Assembly (NCBI RefSeq): GCF_003570925.1
Contig: NZ_QXIS01000015.1
Coordinates: forward strand, 1-33,543
DNA length: 33,543 bases
Direction of reading: 5' to 3'
Source of the DNA: Candidatus Cryosericum terrychapinii
Lineage (GTDB): Bacteria > Caldisericota > Caldisericia > Cryosericales > Cryosericaceae
The translations under genes were made by a program, and so were the position numbers. Positions 23,250 to 31,700 of this stretch are shown here, piece by piece. Under the pieces are notes generated by a model that ran no database searches, was not told the origin of the DNA, and worked only from the letters and a program-made list of their open reading frames with translations. Numbering within the stretch: the first letter of the stretch is position 1; each line of letters opens with the position of its first letter.

Positions 23250-24536
23250 ATGAAAACGACGGTGACAATAGAGCGACTCATCGACCGGCCGGTCTCAACG
23301 GACGGGTCCTTTCCCCTGCCAGTCGCCAAGCTCAAGGAATTCGTCAACGTGGCCTGGAGCATCCCCTTCTACAGTGCTGCCGAGTCGCGCAAGGTCATGC
23401 CTATCCTGGCTGTGGAGATGAACGACCTGAACCCGGACCGCAACTGGTGGAAGAAGAAGTTCCCCGGTGCGAACCCCTTCTTTCATCATTGTTCCTTCCT
23501 GCAGTACTACGTTGCCCATAGGGACGGAAAGCCGGTCGGACGCATCGCTGGGTTCATCGACCGTTCCTACCATGAGTCCACGGTTCACGGCGAGATCGGG
23601 TGGATCGGGCTGTTCGAATCGTTCGACGACGACGAGGTTGCGTCGGCATTGCTGGCCGCGGCCACTGAAGATCTCCAGCAGGGCGGCGCCGTGAAGATCA
23701 TCGGGCCGGCACGCTTCAACGCCAACGGTGAGGACGGCCTTCTGGTCGACGGGTTCGACAAGCACCCCATGGTCATGGAGGCCTATCAACCCCCATACTA
23801 CACGCGCTTTTTGGAGCGGTGGGGAGTCAAGGAAAATGACTGGTATGCCTTTCGCATGACGCACGAGAGTGCTTCTCCGTACATGGAGCGCCTGAATGAC
23901 ATGCGAAGGCGCGGGCAGGACCTCGAACAACGGCTGGCGCGTCAGGGCGTCGCCGTCAGATCCGTCAAGCTCAGTGACTGGGTGAACGAGATCGCCCGCA
24001 TCAAGACCATTTACAACACCGCGTGGGACACCAGCGTCCACCCGCAGTTTGAGCGGTTCTCCGAAGAGGAGTTCGACTATCTCGCGAGCGGATTGAGGAT
24101 GATTGCCATCGAAGACCTGGTCTTCGTGGTCGAAGACGTGACGAAGCCGGATCATCCTGTCATCGGCATGGCCGTAACGCTGCCCGACCTCAACGAGGTC
24201 GTCGAGGAGTATGATCGGCTCCACGCGAGGTACGCCCCCAGCGACCACATCTACGGATTGTCGGACATACGGCGGGACCTGGGGATTTTCGGGTTGCTCA
24301 GATCTCGCGTTAGACATCGGAGCTTCAAGTATGCCCGCGTCTTCGTCCTTGGCACGATGCGCAAGAAGAATGGTATCGATGCTGTGCTGTATGAGAAGAC
24401 CTACTTTGCGGCCATGAACATGGGAATCCAGCTTGGATCAGGGTCGCAAGTTGCCGACACCAATCCCGAGATCTCTGTTCCACTCTCGCATATGGGCAAT
24501 GCCGAGATCACATGGAGAGTCTACCGCCACACTTAG
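23250..24536 (+). CDS. GNAT-like N-acetyltransferase-fold protein
   Basis: A 428-residue cytoplasmic protein. Its central part resembles a GNAT-like family of about 380 residues found in several bacterial phyla. WWKKKFPGANPFF leads into YYVAHRDGKPVGRIAGFIDR, then GEIGWIGLFESFDDDEVASALL, an acyl-CoA-site-like order. GPARFNANGEDGLLVDGF and a PPYYTRFLERWG segment come next. The second half may be another GNAT-like lobe. The substrate is unknown. ATG 23250 is preceded by GGAGGAA. Longer upstream frames are not supported. It stands alone, divergent from the ABC-F gene and followed by convergent tRNA genes. Confidence 0.75.
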   Translation: MKTTVTIERLIDRPVSTDGSFPLPVAKLKEFVNVAWSIPFYSAAESRKVMPILAVEMNDLNPDRNWWKKKFPGANPFFHHCSFLQYYVAHRDGKPVGRIAGFIDRSYHESTVHGEIGWIGLFESFDDDEVASALLAAATEDLQQGGAVKIIGPARFNANGEDGLLVDGFDKHPMVMEAYQPPYYTRFLERWGVKENDWYAFRMTHESASPYMERLNDMRRRGQDLEQRLARQGVAVRSVKLSDWVNEIARIKTIYNTAWDTSVHPQFERFSEEEFDYLASGLRMIAIEDLVFVVEDVTKPDHPVIGMAVTLPDLNEVVEEYDRLHARYAPSDHIYGLSDIRRDLGIFGLLRSRVRHRSFKYARVFVLGTMRKKNGIDAVLYEKTYFAAMNMGIQLGSGSQVADTNPEISVPLSHMGNAEITWRVYRHT

Positions 24537-24590
24537 TCCTGGCAACGTGGTATCAGAGGCTGAGACACGACGTCATCTTAGAGACAAGGG

Positions 24591-24677
24591 TGGTGCCGGG
24601 AGTGGGAATTGAACCCACACGGTGTTGCCACCGCGGGATTTTAAGTCCCGTGCGTCTGCCAGTTCCGCCATCCCGGC
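24591..24677 (-). tRNA. tRNA-Leu (anticodon UAA)
   Basis: Acceptor arms GCCGGGA and TCCCGGC pair perfectly, and CCA is encoded. The anticodon stem CGGGA/TCCCG closes the loop CTTAAAA, giving UAA. A long variable arm (CGGTG..CACCG) identifies a class II tRNA. It is third in a tRNA transcription unit. Confidence 0.96.
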
Positions 24678-24698
24678 AGGGATGCCTGGATACAACAA

Positions 24699-24773
24699 TG
24701 GAGGCAGCACCCGGATTCGAACCGGGGTATGAGGGTTTTGCAGACCCTTGCCTTACCACTTGGCTATGCCGCC
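24699..24773 (-). tRNA. tRNA-Cys (anticodon GCA)
   Basis: Acceptor arms GGCGGCA and TGCTGCC pair with one G-T wobble, and CCA is encoded. The anticodon stem AGGGT/ACCCT closes the loop CTGCAAA, giving GCA. The T loop GTTCGAATC is standard. It lies two bases from tRNA-Gly. Confidence 0.96.
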
Positions 24774-24775
24774 TC

Positions 24776-24850
24776 TGGAGCGGAAGACGGGATTTGAACC
24801 CGCGACACTCGGCTTGGGAAGCCGATGCTCTACCCCTGAGCTACTCCCGC
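24776..24850 (-). tRNA. tRNA-Gly (anticodon CCC)
   Basis: Acceptor arms GCGGGAG and CTTCCGC pair with one G-T wobble, and CCA is encoded. The anticodon stem TCGGC/GCCGA closes the loop TTCCCAA, giving CCC. It is the first tRNA of the unit, just downstream of a strong promoter. Confidence 0.95.
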
Positions 24851-24868
24851 ACAATTGTGTGCACGTGT

Positions 24869-24897
24869 ATTCTACACGGCGCGGAGGCTTCTGTCAA
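24869..24897 (-). promoter_or_regulatory. promoter of the tRNA Gly-Cys-Leu unit
   Basis: Read on the minus strand: TTGACA (24897-24892), 17-bp spacer, TAGAAT (24874-24869). The perfect -35 contains the stop codon of yqeK. Transcription would start near 24862, about 11 bases before the mature tRNA-Gly. Confidence 0.8.
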
Positions 24898-25502
24898 GCT
24901 TGGCGAAGGCGCTGTGAGTCTTCTGCAGCTAGACACGCGAAAGCAGCCGCTGCGTCGACCGTATGTCTGTCCATCGGACGGGAATGCTGGCGCAGATATG
25001 ACAGCGTCTGCGCTAGCGCGCGCAGCATTGCGGTTTCGAGACTACTGAACAGCAGAGAACGCACTTCCTCGACGCCGGCGAAGTGGCGGCCCGACTCACA
25101 GTAGTCGGCAAGGAAAACGATCATCGCCAGTCGGTCCATGTGGGAGGCGCCGGTCGTGTGCAGAGCAATTGCCCGAAGAATCTCAGGGTCATCCACACCA
25201 AAGTCGCGTCGAGCGATCAGCGCCCCGACAGGGGCATGGAGGACTACTGGGGCGGACGTCTCAGCCATCTCACGAGCCAGAGGGTCATCGGTGTCCTTCA
25301 CCAACTCGAGCAGGGTAGACTCAGGCTCATCCCTCACGATGTCATGCAGCAGAGAAGCAACGCTTGCCTTCTCCTCGGATACTCCCCAGAAACGGGCAAG
25401 TCTCACTGCCAGCGTCTCCACGCGGAGCATGTGCTTCAGTCGTTTTTTCGGAACACGCCCGGCGACGAGGTCGACCAGGTGGGCTCTCTCCTCCGGTATC
25501 AC
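24894..25502 (-). CDS. yqeK: YqeK-type HD-domain hydrolase
   Basis: HD-domain phosphohydrolase; characterised YqeK enzymes split diadenosine tetraphosphate symmetrically. Metal-site residues can be seen as H24 (RLKHML), H53-D54 (SLLHDI) and a later ALHTTGASHMDRLAMIVFLADYCE segment typical of the family. Length is 202 residues from GTG 25502. The start overlaps the nadD stop (GTGA) and is preceded by AGAGGT. The frame continues upstream inside nadD but those residues match nothing. The nadD-yqeK pair is a standard order. Confidence 0.9.
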   Translation of the reverse strand: MIPEERAHLVDLVAGRVPKKRLKHMLRVETLAVRLARFWGVSEEKASVASLLHDIVRDEPESTLLELVKDTDDPLAREMAETSAPVVLHAPVGALIARRDFGVDDPEILRAIALHTTGASHMDRLAMIVFLADYCESGRHFAGVEEVRSLLFSSLETAMLRALAQTLSYLRQHSRPMDRHTVDAAAAFACLAAEDSQRLRQA

Positions 25503-26086
25503 TGACCTCTGTACAATCCGTGCTCTGCAATATACGCAGCAACGGACGCGGGTACCAGGCCATCGACAGACAGACCCTGCTGCAGCCTGTTGCGAATCAG
25601 GGTCGACGACAGGCTGTCGAAGGGATTGATGGCAAACAGAGCTCTCGCAGGGACTTCCGGGGTGTCTGAACAGTGCCGGCCGGCGCGTGGGACGAACCAT
25701 AGTTCGACCTGATCCAGGATGTCCTGATATCTGTGCCACTGCGGGAACGAATAGAGCTGGTCCTCCCCGAGAAGCAGCACCGGCTTGTCCACACCCAGCG
25801 ACGGACGGAGACCTTCGAGCGTGTCTACGAAGTAGGACGGCCGCGGCTCGCGGCTCAGTTCGAAGTCGGAGATAGTCACATCAGGCACTCTTGCGAAGGC
25901 GAGTTGCAACATTGCCATGCGATCAGCATCAGATGCAGAGAGACACTTGTCAAAGTCCGGATTGGGAAGGCCGGTGGGGATGAGAATGAGGATAGAAGGG
26001 GCCATGAGGCGAAGAGCTTCATGGCCGACAAAAACGTGACCGGCATGGACAGGGTCGAACGCTCCCCCATACAGCACAGTCTTCAT
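25499..26086 (-). CDS. nadD: nicotinate-mononucleotide adenylyltransferase
   Basis: Transfers AMP to nicotinic acid mononucleotide in NAD synthesis. The nucleotidyltransferase motif is GGAFDPVHAGH (residues 7-17) and the C-terminal motif is SSTLIRNRL. A central LLLGEDQLYSFPQWHRYQDI segment corresponds to the family's GxDxxxxxxxW region. Here the usual GAD is GED, a mild change. Length (195) is normal. ATG 26086 overlaps the obgE stop (ATGA), so expression is coupled. Confidence 0.93.
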   Translation of the reverse strand: MKTVLYGGAFDPVHAGHVFVGHEALRLMAPSILILIPTGLPNPDFDKCLSASDADRMAMLQLAFARVPDVTISDFELSREPRPSYFVDTLEGLRPSLGVDKPVLLLGEDQLYSFPQWHRYQDILDQVELWFVPRAGRHCSDTPEVPARALFAINPFDSLSSTLIRNRLQQGLSVDGLVPASVAAYIAEHGLYRGQ

Positions 26087-27384
26087 CGTTTGGTGGTTGT
26101 CTCTTCCCCCAGAGTGAATACGCGGCCGCCGATCATGACGTTCTGCCCGTCATGGGCTCCCTTCTTGCGGAGAGCCTTCTCGACGCCGATCTTGCGCATC
26201 CTCTGGTCCAGCAGTGTGACCTGGAAGGGCTTCTCGAAGTCCGTCGTGTGGACAATCCGGTCGAGATAGCGTCCTGACGCACTGAGCATGCCGTCGGGAA
26301 GCCGGGAGATTTCGAATGTCTCATCGGACGGCTTCAGCTTGTAGACGCGCGTCACCTGTTCACGGGGAGGCACAGGCGCAGACTGCACGAGGGCCAGTCC
26401 ACGTTCGATGACGGCATCAATGCCACGATTCTCCAGTGCGGAAATCATCAGAGGCTCGATACCTTGATGAACAAAGCGGGTATGAATCCCTGTCCGCTTC
26501 TGCGCGGAAATCACGTCGATCTTGTTGACGACAATCAATCGGGGCTTGCGTGCAAGCTGTTCACTGTATTCTTCCAGTTCGCGGCAGAGCAGGTGGTACG
26601 CCTGAACCGGGTCGGGATCGGACGAACTGCCGTCAACCAGAAACAGGAGAACCCGGCTGCGTTCGATGTGGGCCAGAAACTTGTTGCCAAGTCCCCGACC
26701 GTTGGCGGCTCCTTCCACAAGCCCTGGGATATCCGCAAATGTAACGCGCTCGCCGTCTGGTGAGAATGCCACGCCCAAGTTCGGGGACAACGTCGTGAAG
26801 GGATAGTCGGCAATCTTCGGGTGTGCTGCAGAAAGCTTGCTCAGCAGCGTGCTCTTGCCCGCGTTCGGAAAGCCGACGATGCCGACGTCGGCAAGGATCT
26901 TCAGGCGCAGCCTGATGCGACGTTCCTGCGCAGGAATGCCCTCTTCGCAATACCTCGGGGCACGGTCGACGGACGTGGCAAAAGATGCATTACCTCGGCC
27001 ACCGCTTCCGCCATGGGCTACCGTGACAGTCTCGCCCTCGTCGACCAGATCCGCCAGGATCTCCTCTGAGACAATATCCGTCAGAACGGTGCCCAGCGGG
27101 ACGAGGATGGTAACGTCCAGTCCATCGCCCCCATGCTTGTTGCGTCCAGCGCCTGGCTCTCCGGCCTGGGCCTTGAACGTTCGCTTCTTTGCGAAGAACT
27201 GAAGACTCGAGTATCGGCCGGTAGAAACAAAGATGACGTCGCCACCTCTGCCACCCTCACCGCCATCCGGCCCGCCTTTCTCCACGTACTTCTCACGGCG
27301 GAAGCTCATTGCTCCGTTTCCGCCGTGTCCCGAGGTGACTCGAACTATGACCTCGTCGAGAATGCGGTCAGCTGAGTCTCTAAT
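26083..27384 (-). CDS. obgE: GTPase Obg (likely ATT start)
   Basis: Essential GTPase of late 50S assembly and stress control. Its glycine-rich Obg fold is followed by a G domain with GFPNAGKST (G1), DIPGLVEGA (G3) and NKID (G4), and then a C-terminal OCT domain. The first ATG (27309) would remove part of the Obg fold. The frame upstream reads DEVIVRVTSGHGGNGAMSFR, which matches the conserved N-terminus of the family. No ATG, GTG or TTG occurs in frame there. ATT at 27384 has GGGAG exactly seven bases upstream and gives 433 residues. ATT at 27363 aligns with the usual family start but has no ribosome binding site. The gene starts 20 bases after rpmA. Confidence 0.93.
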   Translation of the reverse strand: MRDSADRILDEVIVRVTSGHGGNGAMSFRREKYVEKGGPDGGEGGRGGDVIFVSTGRYSSLQFFAKKRTFKAQAGEPGAGRNKHGGDGLDVTILVPLGTVLTDIVSEEILADLVDEGETVTVAHGGSGGRGNASFATSVDRAPRYCEEGIPAQERRIRLRLKILADVGIVGFPNAGKSTLLSKLSAAHPKIADYPFTTLSPNLGVAFSPDGERVTFADIPGLVEGAANGRGLGNKFLAHIERSRVLLFLVDGSSSDPDPVQAYHLLCRELEEYSEQLARKPRLIVVNKIDVISAQKRTGIHTRFVHQGIEPLMISALENRGIDAVIERGLALVQSAPVPPREQVTRVYKLKPSDETFEISRLPDGMLSASGRYLDRIVHTTDFEKPFQVTLLDQRMRKIGVEKALRKKGAHDGQNVMIGGRVFTLGEETTTKR

Positions 27385-27404
27385 GGAAATGCTCCCTATG
27401 TGTG

Positions 27405-27686
27405 CTAGTTCGCCTGTTCGGAAACAGGGAGCTCAGGGACAGGAAGCACATGAACGCGCTTCACGGTCTTGAGCGACTCGAACTTCACTGTTCCGTCGAC
27501 GACGGCGAACAGGGTATAGTCTCGGCCCATCATGACGCCCTTGCCGGCTTTGAAATGCTCGCCACGCTGACGCACGATGATGTTGCCTGACCGAACGACT
27601 TGACCATCATAGAGCTTGACGCCGAGATATTGCGGGTTGCTGTCCCGCCCGTTACGTGACTTACCGCCTGCTTTCTTGTGTGCCAT
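27405..27686 (-). CDS. rpmA: 50S ribosomal protein L27
   Basis: Its N-terminus reaches the peptidyl transferase centre. It begins [20 protein letters not shown], the mature form found in most phyla. There is no N-terminal extension of the kind cleaved by Prp in Firmicutes. The body ([21 protein letters not shown]) is standard. Length is 93 residues. AGGGGCGGTG precedes the ATG. It lies 15 bases after rplU. Confidence 0.98.
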   Translation of the reverse strand: MAHKKAGGKSRNGRDSNPQYLGVKLYDGQVVRSGNIIVRQRGEHFKAGKGVMMGRDYTLFAVVDGTVKFESLKTVKRVHVLPVPELPVSEQAN

Positions 27687-27701
27687 TGTTCACCGCCCCT
27701 C

Positions 27702-28010
27702 TTACCCGATCTCCGTGATCTTCACGTAGGTCGATGTCTGTCTGTGCCCTATGAGCTTCTTGTGCGTCGTCTTGTTCTTGTAGGTGAAGACACGGATCTT
27801 GCGGTCGCGCGTGGTGCGTACGATCGTACCGCTCACCTTCGCGTCCAGAACGTAGGGCTTGCCGATTTGAGTGCCGGCGTCAGTGGTGACAACGAGGACT
27901 TTGTCAAACACGATCGGCGTGCCGGGTTCGCTGGCGATTTTTTCCATCTTGACGGTCTCGCCAAGCTCGACCCGATACTGCCTTCCTGCTGCTTCAATTA
28001 CAGCGTACAT
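27702..28010 (-). CDS. rplU: 50S ribosomal protein L21
   Basis: 23S rRNA-binding protein of 102 residues. It begins MYAVIEAAGRQYRVELGETV and ends with KTTHKKLIGHRQTSTYVKI, both typical of L21. GGAGGT lies just upstream of ATG 28010. It heads the rplU-rpmA-obgE-nadD-yqeK cluster. The leader of about 65 nt is long enough for control, but I could not identify a known leader motif in it. Confidence 0.98.
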   Translation of the reverse strand: MYAVIEAAGRQYRVELGETVKMEKIASEPGTPIVFDKVLVVTTDAGTQIGKPYVLDAKVSGTIVRTTRDRKIRVFTYKNKTTHKKLIGHRQTSTYVKITEIG

Positions 28011-28083
28011 AGACTACCTCCACGAGGAATTGCTCGGTCGAGGCGGCCTTGCGGCACTTAGGGAACCCGACCAATGCGAAGAA

Positions 28084-28111
28084 AGTATACGGTGTTCGAG
28101 GCCCCTGTCAA
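28084..28111 (-). promoter_or_regulatory. promoter of the rplU operon
   Basis: Read on the minus strand: TTGACA (28111-28106), 16-bp spacer, TATACT (28089-28084). This is the best promoter match in the window, as expected for a ribosomal protein operon. It is back to back with the pth promoter. Confidence 0.85.
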
Positions 28112-28122
28112 CCGTTCACAGC

Positions 28123-28150
28123 TTGAAATCGGGCCTCTCCCGAGTAGTAT
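28123..28150 (+). promoter_or_regulatory. predicted leaderless-type promoter of pth
   Basis: TTGAAA (28123-28128), 16-bp spacer, TAGTAT (28145-28150), then seven bases to GTG 28158. No ribosome binding site lies between. Confidence 0.6.
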
Positions 28151-28157
28151 ACCATGT

Positions 28158-28757
28158 GTGAAAACGATCATGATCGCAGGGCTGGGCAACCCCGGGCCCG
28201 AATACGATGAGACACGGCATAACGTGGGCTTCATGGCCCTCGACGCTATCGCACATTCGTTCAAAGTTCACAGGTTCAACCACAATCGAGTGGCGCACTG
28301 GGCTGCCGTTGACCTGGCTCTCTGTGATGGACCGGAACCCGTCAGAATAATGCTGGTGAAGCCTCAGACCTGCATGAACGGTTCGGGCGTCGCTATCGCT
28401 CCAATGATGAAGGAACGCAACATCCTTCTCGAGAATCTTATCGTGATCCATGACGAGATGGACTTGCCGGTCGGCACCGTCAGAGTGAGTTTCAACGCCA
28501 CAGCCGCAGGTCACAATGGGGTCCGATCGATTGTCGACAACTGCGGTGGAAAGGGATTCGTGCGGGTCCGCATCGGCATCGAAAAGCCACGCAGCAAGGA
28601 CGGCGTGATCGATTTCGTGCTGTCAAGATTCTCCAGGTCCGAGTGGCCAACCATTATCGATGTCATTGCGAAGTCGCCGAGTGTCGTCCGAACCATCGTC
28701 TGTGATGGGTTGATGGCTGCGCAGGAGATGTTCAACCGCAAGGTGGCCAAGGACTGA
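28158..28757 (+). CDS. pth: peptidyl-tRNA hydrolase
   Basis: Frees tRNA from prematurely released peptidyl-tRNA. Diagnostic segments: GLGNPGPEYDETRHNVGF with the catalytic histidine, KPQTCMNGSG with the substrate-binding asparagine, IHDEMDLPVGTVR, and GHNGVRSI. Length is 199 residues from GTG 28158. ATG 28170 is four codons later and also lacks a ribosome binding site. GTG 28158 coincides with the predicted transcription start, so a leaderless mRNA is likely. The stop shares a base with the mfd ATG; the pth-mfd order is common. Confidence 0.95.
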   Translation: MKTIMIAGLGNPGPEYDETRHNVGFMALDAIAHSFKVHRFNHNRVAHWAAVDLALCDGPEPVRIMLVKPQTCMNGSGVAIAPMMKERNILLENLIVIHDEMDLPVGTVRVSFNATAAGHNGVRSIVDNCGGKGFVRVRIGIEKPRSKDGVIDFVLSRFSRSEWPTIIDVIAKSPSVVRTIVCDGLMAAQEMFNRKVAKD

Positions 28758-31700
28758 TGCAGTCTGGTTCCTTCGACCTGCTGCTACAGCAGGCACAGGC
28801 CAGCGCTCCAGAACTGTTCGCCAGATTCGCGCAGTTGCTGGAACAGCCAGGCTCCATCACGGTGTCCAGTCCATCGAGCGGCTATCGGCAGCTGCTGCTG
28901 GCGGCTTTGGTCACTATTTGTCCTCGACCCGTCGTGGTCGTTTGTCCAAGTATCGATCGTGCGGAGGAACTGTCTTCGATGGTCCGCGGTATTTCCGGGG
29001 CGATCGCCGGGATGCGGCCCTTTGTGGTCCTGCCCGAGCTGGGCGTCGAGCTCATGGAATACACGCAGTACTCGCGTCCACTGTCGTTCGTCCGAGCCCG
29101 AGCCCTTGATCAAATCTATGCTCGTGGAGAGACCGTCGTTTTCACGACGGCCCAGGGGCTCATCGACCCGTCTCTCCCCGCTCGCGATTTCACAGAACTT
29201 GCTTCTGCGCTGACTGTCGGGGACCGCATCATCCCGCACTCGCTGGCGCGCCGGCTCCTGCAGATGGGGTACGAAGGGGTTTCATCGGTCACCGAGATGA
29301 GCCAGTTCAGCATGCGCGGCAACGTGTTCGATCTGTACTCGCAGGCCGGAGAGTACCCAGCGCGTATTGTGCTCGAAGGCAATGTCATCAGCCGCATCAA
29401 GCTGTTTGACCCCGTCACACAGCAGTCAGTCGAGCCCGTGTCGTCCGTCGGAATCCTCCCACCGTATCCCATCTTGCTGGATCGGGAGGCCCGTCAGAGT
29501 TTCTCCACTATGGCTGCGGAACGCTGGAAGAAGGAGCACGAGACCCGTGAAGGAAGCGAGGAACAGGATGCCACGTTTCTCGAGGATCTGGAGTCCTTCA
29601 TTTCGACGACGAACAGCAAGGGGGTCAACTACTTCCTCTATCAGTATGCGGATCCAGAGCGCATGTGCGGAAGCCTTGCCAGATTGCTCGGATCACACGC
29701 CATAGCAGTGTTTGCCGACGTCGACCCCGAAGCCGAACTGACGCAGATCTTCGACTCTGCGCGGGAACTCTATCAACGGACCATTCAGGCTGGCTTCGCG
29801 CCATCGTCCAGCGCGCTCGATCAAGTGGAGCAGATTGCTAGACGGGTTCTGGGTGGGTTTGCCCGGTCAATTCACCTCACCGCTACCTCAGCCCGGGACG
29901 CCCTGACGCCGGCCTCCCGCGAGTTGCCTCCACTGACGCTGTCGGGTTCCTTTAGCGAGTACCTCGGCCTTCACGCCCCCGGAGAGACGGCAATCGACGT
30001 CGTATCATGGAATCCTGACAAGGCCCGGCATCTGGTGATGGATACGGTCGAGGATCTAGATGTCATGGCAAGACTTGCAGTTGTCAAGGGCTCCCTGTCG
30101 GCGGGGTTTGCCGCAGAGGGATTCATGGTTCTGACGGACAGGGAACTGTTCCCGAGGGCCACGATGAGTCCCAAGAAGACGACCCGTTTTTCCCAAGCCA
30201 TCTCGCGTCTCGAGGACCTGCACGAAGGCGACTACGTCGTCCATCGGGACTACGGCATCGGCGTGTTCATGGGCATGAACGCCCTGACCGTCGATGGTGT
30301 CACCCGGGACTATATCTCGCTGGAGTACAAGGACCATTCACTGCTCCATGTGCCTGTCGAACGCTTGGGGTATCTGGAGAAGTATGTTGGGGACCGCACG
30401 GAGATAACCCTCGACGAACCAGGATCGAGGAAGTGGAAACGAGCGCGCAAGGAGGCTGCAGAAGATGCCCGGCGCATCGCCCACGAATTGCTCGAGACGG
30501 CGGCCAAACGCCATGCGCGCGAGGGCTATATGTTCAAGCCGAATCCAGAGTTGGAGGTACCGGTCGTCGACGCCTTCGCCTACGAGTTGACCCCCGATCA
30601 GTCCAAGGCTATCGCCGACGTCCTCAGTGACATGGAGGCGGGCAAGCCGATGGATCGCCTGGTATGCGGGGATGTCGGTTTCGGAAAGACCGAGGTGGCC
30701 ATACGGGCGGCGGCGCGTGCGGTCGCAAACGGCAAACAAGTCGCCATAGTCGCTCCGACGACCATCCTGGCGATGCAGCACTTTCGCAACCTGGAGGCCC
30801 GCTTCGAGCCGATTGGGTACAAGGTTGCGCTGTTCTCGAGGATGGTAGGCTCCAGGGAACTCGCGGCCGGCCGCAAACTCCTGCACGAGGGCGGTGTCGA
30901 CATCGCTGTCGGTACGCACAAGGTCCTGAACATGGCAGGCGACTTCAAGGACATTGGCCTGATGATTGTCGACGAGGAACAACTCTTCGGTGTCCTGGAC
31001 AAGGAGAAGATCAAGAAGATGAAAACAGAGGTCGATGTGCTGACTCTCAGCGCCACACCCATCCCACGCACATTGGAATCGTCCATTGTAGGCATTCGGG
31101 ACATCTCCCTCATCAACACGCCTCCGGTGGGCCGATATCCCATCAGAACATTCCTGATGCCCTTCGACGAGGAGCAGTTGACGCGAGCAGTTCGCGCCGA
31201 GCTGGAGCGTCACGGGCAGGTATACTTTGTTCACAACCGCATCATGGACATCGAGGCCCGGTTTGCGTTGCTCGCCCGACTGTTTCCGGAGGCCCGCATC
31301 GCGGTAGCACATGGGCAGTTGAGGAGTGAAGTTCTGGAACAGATCATGCTGGACTTCTACGAAGGCAAGTACGATATCCTCGTGTCGACCACCATCATCG
31401 AAGCAGGACTCGATTTCCCCAACGTCAACACGATCATCGTCGACGAGGGAGAGCGTTTGGGACTTGCTCAGCTCTATCAGCTGCGTGGCAGGGTAGGTCG
31501 TGCTCAACGTCATGCCTATGCCTATATTTTCTATTCCCATGGCGTCATGCGTGAATCAGTCGCTTTCAAGCGTCTGGAAGCCATCGCCTCGGCCGTGGAC
31601 TTCGGAGCCGGTCTGCAGGTCGCTCTCAAGGACCTGGAGCTGCGTGGTGCCGGTGATGTCCTTGGCGTGAAGCAGAGCGGCCGCTTTTCCGACGTCGGGT

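Noticed and set aside
24894-25739. Long 281-codon version of yqeK reaching into nadD
   Set aside because: The first 79 residues overlap nadD in another frame and match nothing. GTG 25502 with the GTGA overlap gives the normal family length.
27307-27309. ATG 27309 as the obgE start
   Set aside because: It would delete the conserved first strand and glycine-rich turn of the Obg fold that is clearly encoded upstream, and there is no ribosome binding site before it.
28011-28083. Known ribosomal-protein leader motif before rplU
   Set aside because: The leader is GC-rich and can fold, but I cannot match it to a defined L21 leader structure.
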